DNA from: Bin76 sp963665765
GTDB lineage: Bacteria > Actinomycetota > Acidimicrobiia > Spongiisociales > ZC4RG35
DNA length: 64,000 bases
Reading direction: 5' to 3'
Assembly (NCBI GenBank): GCA_963665765.1
Contig: OY762464.1
Location: 62,001-126,000 of the forward strand
Shown: piece by piece, positions 42,025-50,192 of the stretch
How the letters are laid out: each line of letters opens with the position of its first letter
How positions within the stretch are numbered: position 1 is the first letter of the stretch
The notes under the pieces: model-generated
The model's database searches: none
Seen by the model: only the letters and a program-made list of their open reading frames with translations
Told to the model about the DNA's origin: nothing
Program-made: the position numbers and the translations under genes

Positions 42025-43851
42025 CTACTTCCCGTGCAACAACAGGTAGAGGTCGTCGGCCACCGCGTCCGGCACCACCTCGGCCAGTTGCTCCACATTT
42101 GCTTCCCGCAGACGCCGTAGCGACCCGAACCGGCGCAAGAGTGCCCCTTTACGTACCGGACCGATACCCGGCGCTTCGTCCAGCAAAGATTCCATCATGC
42201 CCTTGGATCGGAGTTTACGGTGGTACTCCAGCGCAAACCGGTGCGCTTCATCTCGGATTCGCTGCAGCAGGTACAACGCCTCCGACCGGCGGGATATTCG
42301 GAGAGGCTCGGCCAGGTCGGGAAAGTAGACCTCCTCCATCCGCTTGGCAAGACCGATCACCGGGATGTCCAGTTCCAATTCGTCCAACACCCGCACCGCC
42401 CGTCCCAACTGCCCCACTCCCCCGTCGATCACCACCAGAGAGGGCGGATAGCGGAAGCGACCGCGCTGGTGGACGGGCTGGTCGCGGTCGGCCAGATAGG
42501 CGGTGAATCTCCTCCGAATTGCCTCTTCCATCGCCGCAAAATCATCTTGGCCGCGGACCAGTCGGATCTTGAAACGCCGGTACTCGGCCGGGCGGGTCAG
42601 GCCGTCCTCCATCACCACCATGGATGCCACGGTATGAGTCCCCATCAGAGTGGAAACATCGAAAGCCTCGATGCGCAGGGGCGGCGCCGGCAGTCCCAGA
42701 ACCTCTTGGAGGCTGCGAAGCGCCCGAGCCCGGGCGTTGTGGTCCGATTGGCGCCGCAGGCGGTGACGGGCAAACTTCTCCCGGGCGTTGGTGGTGGCGG
42801 TCTTCATCAACCTTCGCTTCCCACCTCGCTGCGGAGCGCGCAACTCCACCCGACCTCCCCGCCGTTCCGCCAGCCATGCTCCGAACACCTCGGGATCGGG
42901 AGGGAGTTGGGGAACCAGCACCAGAGAAGGCGGGGGGCGGTCTCCATACAGTTCCCGGAGCATCGAACCAACCAGTTCCGGCTCGCTCACCTCCTCCACC
43001 CGATCCACCACCGATCCCAGTTGGCCGACCACTCTCCCCCGCCGCACGAACAGCACCCAGATGGCGGTCTCCAGTTCATCCCCGTGCCGGGCGATCAGGT
43101 CGAAGTCCTCCCGGCGGTCGGTCACCATCTCCTGGCGGGCCAGGGCCTTTTCCAGGTCGGTCAGCCGATCTCGATAACGGGCGGCCGCCTCGTATTCCAA
43201 CGCATCCGAGGCCCGGCGCATCCGGGCGGTGGTCTCCTCCACCACCTGATCCACATCACCCTGCAGGAAGGCGGCGAGTCCCTCCACCGCCCGCTGGTAG
43301 TCCTGCTCGGAAATCTCGTCCACACAAGGGCCCGAGCACTTTTCTATGTGAAAGAGCAGGCAGGGTCGCCCCTGGAGGTGCTGGCGACGAAACAGCGCGT
43401 CGGAGCAGGTGCGCACCGGGAAGGTACGCAACACCAGGTCGAGAGTCTTGCGAATCGCATAGGTGTGGGCGTATGGGCCGAAATAGGAGGTTCCCGGGCG
43501 TCGACGGCCCCTCATGACGTGGGCGCGGGGCCATTGATCGGAGCGGGTTATGGCCAGATAGGGATAGCTCTTGTCGTCTCTCAGGCGAATGTTGAAGCGA
43601 GGTCGATGGGCTTTGATCAGGGAGTATTCCAGCATGATCGCCTCCACTTCGGAGGCCGCCACGATCCACTCCACGTCCCGGGCGGACTCGACCATCATCG
43701 AGGTGCGAACCTGCAGTTCCTTACCGAAATAGGAGAGCACCCGTTTGCGAAGCGATTTGGCTTTGCCGACGTAGATCACCCGGCCGTGCCCGTCCCGAAA
43801 GAAATAGGCGCCGGGCGCGTCGGGTATTTCCTGGGAGGGAGGTCGGTCCAT
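42025..43851 (-). CDS. uvrC: excinuclease ABC subunit C
   Basis: UvrC makes both incisions in nucleotide excision repair. The 608-residue protein has an N-terminal GIY-YIG nuclease domain (PGAYFFRDGHGRVIYVGKAK), a cysteine cluster (around CLLFHIEKCSGPC, residue 160), a UVR/coiled-coil region near residue 210, the RNase H-like endonuclease domain (EAFDVSTLMGTHTVASMVV and VIDGGVGQLGRA), and a C-terminal helix-hairpin-helix (APGIGPVRKGALLRRFGS). It is 15 bases downstream of uvrA and coupled to it. Confidence 0.96.
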   Translation of the reverse strand: MDRPPSQEIPDAPGAYFFRDGHGRVIYVGKAKSLRKRVLSYFGKELQVRTSMMVESARDVEWIVAASEVEAIMLEYSLIKAHRPRFNIRLRDDKSYPYLAITRSDQWPRAHVMRGRRRPGTSYFGPYAHTYAIRKTLDLVLRTFPVRTCSDALFRRQHLQGRPCLLFHIEKCSGPCVDEISEQDYQRAVEGLAAFLQGDVDQVVEETTARMRRASDALEYEAAARYRDRLTDLEKALARQEMVTDRREDFDLIARHGDELETAIWVLFVRRGRVVGQLGSVVDRVEEVSEPELVGSMLRELYGDRPPPSLVLVPQLPPDPEVFGAWLAERRGGRVELRAPQRGGKRRLMKTATTNAREKFARHRLRRQSDHNARARALRSLQEVLGLPAPPLRIEAFDVSTLMGTHTVASMVVMEDGLTRPAEYRRFKIRLVRGQDDFAAMEEAIRRRFTAYLADRDQPVHQRGRFRYPPSLVVIDGGVGQLGRAVRVLDELELDIPVIGLAKRMEEVYFPDLAEPLRISRRSEALYLLQRIRDEAHRFALEYHRKLRSKGMMESLLDEAPGIGPVRKGALLRRFGSLRRLREANVEQLAEVVPDAVADDLYLLLHGK

Positions 43852-43866
43852 ATCCTGACCCCTGAT

Positions 43867-46710
43867 TCACCCGGTTCGGGCGGGCCGGGCCGCCGCCAGC
43901 AGGTCGCGCAGATAGCGGCCGGTGTGACTTTCCGGAATGTCGGCCACCTCTTCGGGGGGGCCGGTGGCCACAATCTGCCCTCCCCCGTTTCCGCCCTCCG
44001 GTCCGAGATCGATGAGGTGGTCGGCCGATTTGACCACATCCAGGTTGTGCTCGATCACCACCACCGTATTGCCGGTGTCCACCAAGCGGTGCAACACCCC
44101 CAGCAGGCAACGGACATCCTCGAAGTGCAACCCGGTGGTGGGTTCGTCCAGGATGTAAATGGTGCGACCGGTGGAGCGCTTTCGCAACTCCGAAGCCAAT
44201 TTGACCCGCTGCGCCTCCCCTCCCGAGAGGGTGGTGGCGGCCTGCCCGAGCCGTATATAGCCCAATCCCACCTCGTTGAGAGTCCGCAGGGTGCGGGCAA
44301 TGGTCGGATGGTGTTCGAACAGCGTCAGCGCTTCCGACACCGACATCGCCAGCACATCGGCGATGCTCTGGCCCTTCCACAGGATCTGCAACGTCTCCCG
44401 GTTGTACCTTCGGCCCCGGCACTGCTCGCAGGGAACATAGACATCGGGCAAAAAGTGCATTTCGATCTTGATCGTCCCATCTCCGCGGCACTCCTCGCAG
44501 CGCCCCCCGCTGACATTGAAAGAGAACCTCCCCGGCTTGTATCCCCTGGCCTGGGACTCGGGCACCCGGGAGTACAGGGTGCGGACATGATCGAACAGCT
44601 TGGTGTAGGTGGCCGGATTGGAGCGGGGGGTGCGTCCGATGGGCGACTGATCGATGTTGATTACCTTGTCGACGTGCTCTATGCCCGCAATCTCCCGGTG
44701 CCGGCCCGGCAGCACCCGGGAGCGATATATGGAACGGAGCAGGGCCTTGTAGAGGATCTCTTCCACCAGGGTGGACTTGCCGCTTCCCGAGACGCCGGTC
44801 ACGCAGACCAGCTTCCCGAGTGGGAACGCCACATCCAGGTTGGCGAGGTTGTGTTCGGCGGCGCCCAGGATGCGAATGTGCCGGCCGTTGCCGGACCGTC
44901 GGACGGCTGGTATGGGGATGGTCCGCCGTCCCGACAGATAGTCTCCGGTGAGGGATGATCGCTCCCCGCAGATCGTCTCAACTGTTCCCTGAGCGACAAT
45001 CCATCCCCCCTGTTCTCCCGCTCCCGGGCCGATGTCCACCACATGATCGGCGGAACGGATGGTCTCCTCGTCGTGTTCCACCACCAGCAGGGTGTTGCCC
45101 AGGTCCCGCAATCGGGTGAGAGTTTCGATCAGTCGCAGGTTGTCCCGCTGATGCAACCCGATCGACGGCTCGTCGAGGATGTAAAGCACGCCCACCAGCC
45201 CCGAGCCGATCTGGGTGGCCAGCCTGATCCGCTGCGCCTCTCCCCCGGCCAGGGTGACGGCCGATCTTCCCAGAGTGAGGTATCCCAGTCCCACATCGAG
45301 CAGGAAGGAGATCCGAGCGCGGATCTCCTTGAGAACCCGCTCGGCGATGGTGATCTCCCGGCCGGAAAGCTGAAGACGGTCGATGAATTCGAGCGCCTCT
45401 CCCAGCGAAAGGTCGGAAAGATGCTGGATAGTCTCTCCGCCCACGGTCACCGCCCGGGATACCCGGCCCAGCCGGGCGCCGCCGCACTCGTCGCAGGGGA
45501 CCTGCCGCATGTATTGGCGATAGGAATCCCGGGCGGAGTCGGAACCGGTCTCCCGGTGCCGTCGCTCTAGTTGAGGGATGGCGCCCTCATAGCGAGTGTT
45601 CCAGACCCGGCGTCTTCCTCGGCGGTTCCGGTAGCTCACCCGCAGTTTGAGGCCGGACCGGCCGTGGAGGATCTCTTGGCGCACCGCAGAAGGAAGGTCC
45701 CGCCAGGGAGTATGCAGATCGAAACCCAGTTCCTCCGACAGGGCATCCAGGAGCCGGGTGTAGTAGCCGCTGAACTGGTATGCCCAGGGAGCAATGGCGC
45801 CTTGGGCGATGGTGAGCCGATCATTGGGCACCACCAGATCGTCGGCCACCTGGTATCGGGCGCCGATCCCCGCGCAGGTGGAGCAGGCGCCGTAGGGACT
45901 GTTGAAGGAAAAGTTGCGGGGCGCCAGTTCGGAGAAGGAAAACCCGCACCGGTCGCAGGCCAGATGCTGGCTGAAAGTCAGGGTGGGCCCGTCTATGACC
46001 TCCACCATGGCCTTGCCCTCCGCCAGCCCCAGGGCGGTCTCGATCGACTGGGTGAGACGATCCTCCATCCCGTCTTTTCGCACCAGCCGGTCCACCACCA
46101 CCTCGATGGTGTGCTGGTAGTAGCGATCCAACCGGATCTCCTCATCGAGGCTCCGCACCTCCCCGTCAACCCGGGCGCGGCTGTAGCCCTGGCGGGTCAG
46201 ATCCCGCAACAGCGACTGGTACTCGCCCTTGCGGCCTTCCACCACCGGCGCCAGCACCATAAAGCGAACCCCCTCTTCCAGTTCCAGGATGCGATCCACG
46301 ATCTGCTGGGGAGTCTGGCGTTTCACCACCTCCCCGTCGTTGGGGCAGTGGGCAATCCCGATCCGGGCGAATAGCAGGCGCAGGTAGTCATGAACTTCCG
46401 TCACGGTCCCCACCGTGGAGCGGGGGTTGCGGCTGGAGGTTTTCTGGTCGATGGAAATGGCCGGAGAGAGCCCTTCGATGAAATCCACGTCGGGCTTGTC
46501 CATCTGCCCCAGAAACTGGCGGGCGTAGGCCGAGAGCGACTCCACGTAACGTCGTTGGCCCTCGGCGTAGACGGTGTCGAAAGCCAGACTGGATTTGCCC
46601 GAACCCGACAGGCCCGTCAGCACGATGAAAGCATCCCGGGGAAGCTCGACAGTGAGGTCTTTGAGGTTGTGCTCCCGAGCCCCGCTGATCAGGATGGAGT
46701 CAGCAGTCAT
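43867..46710 (-). CDS. uvrA: excinuclease ABC subunit A
   Basis: UvrA recognises DNA damage. The 947-residue protein has two ABC ATPase units: Walker A GLSGSGKSSLAFDT near residue 32 and GVSGSGKSTLVEE near residue 640, with signatures LTLGRSAVTLAGGEAQR and LGQAATTLSGGEAQRVK. Zinc-finger cysteines are seen in CDRCGFSFSE...CSTCAG and CEECRGDG...CEQCRG. Length and order are normal for the family. It lies 13 bases downstream of the second hyuB gene on the same strand, so housekeeping repair genes follow an accessory hydantoinase cluster. Confidence 0.97.
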   Translation of the reverse strand: MTADSILISGAREHNLKDLTVELPRDAFIVLTGLSGSGKSSLAFDTVYAEGQRRYVESLSAYARQFLGQMDKPDVDFIEGLSPAISIDQKTSSRNPRSTVGTVTEVHDYLRLLFARIGIAHCPNDGEVVKRQTPQQIVDRILELEEGVRFMVLAPVVEGRKGEYQSLLRDLTRQGYSRARVDGEVRSLDEEIRLDRYYQHTIEVVVDRLVRKDGMEDRLTQSIETALGLAEGKAMVEVIDGPTLTFSQHLACDRCGFSFSELAPRNFSFNSPYGACSTCAGIGARYQVADDLVVPNDRLTIAQGAIAPWAYQFSGYYTRLLDALSEELGFDLHTPWRDLPSAVRQEILHGRSGLKLRVSYRNRRGRRRVWNTRYEGAIPQLERRHRETGSDSARDSYRQYMRQVPCDECGGARLGRVSRAVTVGGETIQHLSDLSLGEALEFIDRLQLSGREITIAERVLKEIRARISFLLDVGLGYLTLGRSAVTLAGGEAQRIRLATQIGSGLVGVLYILDEPSIGLHQRDNLRLIETLTRLRDLGNTLLVVEHDEETIRSADHVVDIGPGAGEQGGWIVAQGTVETICGERSSLTGDYLSGRRTIPIPAVRRSGNGRHIRILGAAEHNLANLDVAFPLGKLVCVTGVSGSGKSTLVEEILYKALLRSIYRSRVLPGRHREIAGIEHVDKVINIDQSPIGRTPRSNPATYTKLFDHVRTLYSRVPESQARGYKPGRFSFNVSGGRCEECRGDGTIKIEMHFLPDVYVPCEQCRGRRYNRETLQILWKGQSIADVLAMSVSEALTLFEHHPTIARTLRTLNEVGLGYIRLGQAATTLSGGEAQRVKLASELRKRSTGRTIYILDEPTTGLHFEDVRCLLGVLHRLVDTGNTVVVIEHNLDVVKSADHLIDLGPEGGNGGGQIVATGPPEEVADIPESHTGRYLRDLLAAARPARTG

Positions 46711-46723
46711 CGCCTGGGAGAAG

Positions 46724-48448
46724 TCAAGAGGGCGGGCGGTTCAAGCGCCCGCCGGTGGGAGTGGCGGTTCCGTCCGGCTTCACCTTGACCCCATATGTTG
46801 TCTCCGCCTGTGCTGGTGACACGTATTCGTCCAGCACGTCCTGGCGCACCAACTCGAGGGGCCGATCCAACGGGTCGCCCCACCCTCCCCCACCGGCCGA
46901 GAGGTTGCGAAACCGGTCTCCGGGTTGCATGGTGAATCTTTCCATCCGCGCCCGATGAGCCCGGTCGGTATCCGGCCACACGATCATGGCGTTGGTCTCC
47001 GGCTCGTGCCCGCCCGCCAACGCCCACGGCTTGGTCTTGGTCTTCTTTTTCATCGACAGCATCTCGCCGGTGGCCAGGAATTTGACCTCCCGGCAGATTC
47101 CCAGGCCACCCCGCCACCGGCCGGCCCCGCCCGAGTCCCGCCGCAACTCGAGCCGCTCATGAAAGATCGGCGACTTGTGCTCCAAGACCTCCATCGAGGT
47201 GTTGCGAACGGCCGAGGTGGAGGGGTGCTGAAGGGCGTTGGCGCCGTCATGGTGGGGGGTGGCGCCCCAGCCGATCCCCTCGTTGTTGCTGACCGCATAA
47301 ATCTCCCCGGTGTCGGGATGGGTTCCCACCGCCATGAACCCCGGTTCATCGGAACCGGAACTGGCGTGAATCTGAGCCATACCCTGGGCCAGTGCCTTGT
47401 GGATAAGTTCGAAAGCCGCCATGCTGGTCCAAAGCGTGAAGGTGGCCGCCGGGTACACGGCGCGAAACAGATTGCCCGGCGGGCAGGATACGGTCAGCGG
47501 TTGATAGTGGCCGTGGTTGGCCGGAGTGTCGGGGGTGGTCAGGGACTTGAACACCGTTTTGGCGATGCTCAGGGTTTTCCCGAACGGCATGTTCACCGGC
47601 CCGGGCACGCCCGCGTCGGAGTCGCCGTAGTCCACTGCGAACCGATCCCCCTCGATGGTGACCGTCACCGCCATCCGGATCAGATCATGGGAAATCCCGT
47701 CGTCGTCCAGCCAGTCGTGGGCCGACCACTGCCCATCGGGCATGGCCCGCACCGCCTCCGCCGCGGTCTGCGCCCCATGCTCGATGATGCGATCAATGGC
47801 GGCGTCCACTGTGGCCCGGCCGAACTTTTCCCAAATCTGATGGAGGCGACGTTCACCCACCCGCATGGCGGAGATCTGGGCGTTGAAATCCCCGATGATG
47901 GTGTCGGGCATCCGTGAGTTGTACCGCAGGATGGCCATGATTTGGGGATCCACCCGACCACGGGAGATCAGTTTGACACCGGGCAGAATCAGCCCCTCCT
48001 GGTGCATGGAGGTGGAGTCCAGCACATAGCCCGGGTCCTTGGCGCCCAAATCCATCCAATGAGCCCGCACCGCCAGATAACCGTCGGGCAATTCGCTCCC
48101 CTCGCAAAAGACCGGGGCAAACAGCATGGCGTCGGAGACATGGGCGCCGCTCCAGTAGGGATAGTTGATCATCACCACATCGCCGGGATGCAAATTCTCG
48201 ATTCCCACCTTCCGGATGCCTTGGTGGATGGCATAGTCATTGGCGCCCAGAAAAGAAAGCACTCCCGACGATTCGGAGATCAGCCGCCGGTCCCGGTCGT
48301 ACATGGAGATCCCAAAGTCCAGCACTTCGTAGATGACCGGGTTGAAAGCCGTCCTCACCAGGGTCCGACGCATCTGCTCGGCGGTGGAATTCAGATAGTG
48401 ACGGATCACCTCCACCGTGGCGCCATCCAAAGTGAGGCCGGCGCTCAT
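46724..48448 (-). CDS. hyuB: hydantoinase B/oxoprolinase family protein, copy 2
   Basis: This protein is the B subunit type of ATP-dependent N-methylhydantoinase/5-oxoprolinase/acetone carboxylase-like enzymes. From ATG 48448 it has 574 residues, exactly like the adjacent copy, which supports this start rather than ATG 48466. Conserved blocks include LVRTAFNPVIYEVLDFG, NDYAIHQGIRKVGIENLHPG, DFNAQISAMRVGERR, GPVNMPFGKTL and SAGGGGWGDPLDR. Most residues are identical to copy 1. A substrate cannot be read from sequence. It is next to hyuA-hyuB copy 1 in the same direction. Confidence 0.92.
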   Translation of the reverse strand: MSAGLTLDGATVEVIRHYLNSTAEQMRRTLVRTAFNPVIYEVLDFGISMYDRDRRLISESSGVLSFLGANDYAIHQGIRKVGIENLHPGDVVMINYPYWSGAHVSDAMLFAPVFCEGSELPDGYLAVRAHWMDLGAKDPGYVLDSTSMHQEGLILPGVKLISRGRVDPQIMAILRYNSRMPDTIIGDFNAQISAMRVGERRLHQIWEKFGRATVDAAIDRIIEHGAQTAAEAVRAMPDGQWSAHDWLDDDGISHDLIRMAVTVTIEGDRFAVDYGDSDAGVPGPVNMPFGKTLSIAKTVFKSLTTPDTPANHGHYQPLTVSCPPGNLFRAVYPAATFTLWTSMAAFELIHKALAQGMAQIHASSGSDEPGFMAVGTHPDTGEIYAVSNNEGIGWGATPHHDGANALQHPSTSAVRNTSMEVLEHKSPIFHERLELRRDSGGAGRWRGGLGICREVKFLATGEMLSMKKKTKTKPWALAGGHEPETNAMIVWPDTDRAHRARMERFTMQPGDRFRNLSAGGGGWGDPLDRPLELVRQDVLDEYVSPAQAETTYGVKVKPDGTATPTGGRLNRPPS

Positions 48449-48467
48449 CTCACCCGACGTCGGCATT

Positions 48468-50192
48468 TCAGGACGATGAACGGTGAAGGCGCGCCCCGGT
48501 CGGGGTGGCGGTTCCGTCCGCCTCCACTTTCACGCCATAGACCTTCTCCGCCTGTTCCGGTGACACGTATTCGTCCAGCACGTCTTGGCATACCAACTCG
48601 AGGGCCCGATCAAGCGGGTCGCCCCACCCTCCCCCACCGGCCGAAAGATTGCGAAACCCCTCCCCGGGCCGCATGGTGAATCTTTCCATCCGCGCCCGAT
48701 GAGCCCGATCGGTGTCCGGCCACACGATCATGGCGTTGGTCTCCGGCTCGTGCCCACCCGCCAACGCCCACGGCTTGGTCTTGGTCTTCTTTTTCATCGA
48801 CAGCATCTCGCCGGTGGCCAGCCACTTCACTTCCCGGCGAACTCCCAGTCCGCCCCGCCACCGGCCGGCCCCGCCCGAGTCCCGCCGCAACTCGAGCCGC
48901 TCATGAAAGATCGGAGACTTGTGCTCCAGCACTTCCACCGACGTGTTGCGGACCGAAGTGGTGGAGAGATGTTGCAAGGCGTTGGCGCCGTCGTGGTGGG
49001 GGGTGGCGCCCCAGCCGATTCCTTCGTTGTTGCTGACCGAATACATCTCTCCGGTGTCGGGATGGGTTCCCACCGCCATGAACCCCGGTTCGTCGGAACC
49101 GGAGGATGCCGCTATGTGGTCCATTCCCTGGGCCAGGGCTTTGTGGATCAACTCGAAAGACACCATTCCGGTCCACAGAGTGTAGGTGGCGGACGGATAT
49201 ACGGCATGGAAGAGATTCCCGGGCGGGCAGATCACCTCAAGCGGCCGGTAATGGCCATGGTTGGCCGGAGTGTCAGGAGTGGTGAGCGATTTGAAAACAT
49301 TTTTTGCCTGACTCAGGGTGCTCCCGAACGGCATGTTCACCGGCCCGGGCACGCCCGCGTCGGAGTCACCGTAGTCCACCGTGAACCGGTCCCCCTCGAT
49401 GGTGACCGTCACCGCCATCCGGATCAGATCATGGGAAATTCCGTCGTCGTCCAGCCAGTCGTGGGTTGACCACTGCCCATCGGGCATGGCCCGCACCGCC
49501 TCGGCCGCGGTCTGCGCCCCATGCTCGATTATCTGATCGATCGCGGTATTCACGGTCGACAAACCGAACTTTTCCCAAATCTGATGGAGGCGACGTTCTC
49601 CCACCCGCATGGCGGAGATCTGGGCGTTGAAATCCCCGATGATGGTGTCGGGCATCCGGGAGTTGTACCGCAGGATGGCCATGATTTGGGGATCCACCCG
49701 ACCGCGGGAGATCAGTTTGACACCGGGCAGGATCAGCCCCTCCTGATGTATGGAGGTGGAGTCCAGCACATAGCCCGGGTCCTTGGCGCCCAAATCCATC
49801 CAATGAGCCCGCACCGCCACGTAGGCGTCGGGCAATTCGCTTCCCTCACAGAACACCGGGGTGAACAGCATGGCGTCGGCGGCATGGGCGCCGCTCAAGT
49901 AGGGAACGTTGATTATCACCACATCGCCGGGATGAAGATTCTCGATTCCGATCTTGTCGGTGCCCTGGTGGATGGCATAGTCGTTGGCGCCCAGAAAAGA
50001 AAGGATTCCCGATGATTCGGAAATCAGCCGTCGTTGCCGGTCATATATGGAGATCCCAAAGTCCAGCACTTCGTAGATGACCGGGTTGAAAGCCGTCCTC
50101 ACCAGGGTGCGGCGCATCTGCTCGGCGGTGGAATTCAGATAGTGACGGATCACCTCCACCGTGGCGCCATCCAAGATGGGACCGTTGCTCAA
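48468..50192 (-). CDS. hyuB: hydantoinase B/oxoprolinase family protein, copy 1
   Basis: This 574-residue HyuB subunit reads in the same order as its neighbour. The start is TTG 50192, overlapping the hyuA stop in TTGA, the usual coupling between A and B subunits. Differences from copy 2 are scattered (for example NVPYLSGAHAADAM against NYPYWSGAHVSDAM) and the regions around residues 300-345 differ most. Since the A gene is single, either both B copies share one A subunit, or one copy is becoming redundant. Confidence 0.93.
   Translation of the reverse strand: MSNGPILDGATVEVIRHYLNSTAEQMRRTLVRTAFNPVIYEVLDFGISIYDRQRRLISESSGILSFLGANDYAIHQGTDKIGIENLHPGDVVIINVPYLSGAHAADAMLFTPVFCEGSELPDAYVAVRAHWMDLGAKDPGYVLDSTSIHQEGLILPGVKLISRGRVDPQIMAILRYNSRMPDTIIGDFNAQISAMRVGERRLHQIWEKFGLSTVNTAIDQIIEHGAQTAAEAVRAMPDGQWSTHDWLDDDGISHDLIRMAVTVTIEGDRFTVDYGDSDAGVPGPVNMPFGSTLSQAKNVFKSLTTPDTPANHGHYRPLEVICPPGNLFHAVYPSATYTLWTGMVSFELIHKALAQGMDHIAASSGSDEPGFMAVGTHPDTGEMYSVSNNEGIGWGATPHHDGANALQHLSTTSVRNTSVEVLEHKSPIFHERLELRRDSGGAGRWRGGLGVRREVKWLATGEMLSMKKKTKTKPWALAGGHEPETNAMIVWPDTDRAHRARMERFTMRPGEGFRNLSAGGGGWGDPLDRALELVCQDVLDEYVSPEQAEKVYGVKVEADGTATPTGARLHRSSS

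Larger units (their letters stand above)
46724..50192. repeat. tandem duplication of hyuB
   Basis: The two 574-residue B-subunit genes are adjacent, separated by 19 bases, equal in length and similar in long exact DNA stretches, such as the end of both genes around the motif MKKKTKTKPWALAGGHEPET and the shared start LDGATVEVIRHYLNSTAEQM. By eye about nine in ten residues agree. This is a fairly recent tandem gene duplication. Confidence 0.9.

Noticed and set aside
42220..44958. Open frame of 912 residues on the plus strand
   Set aside because: It is antisense to uvrC and uvrA, which have full family motifs. The frame stays open because of high GC.
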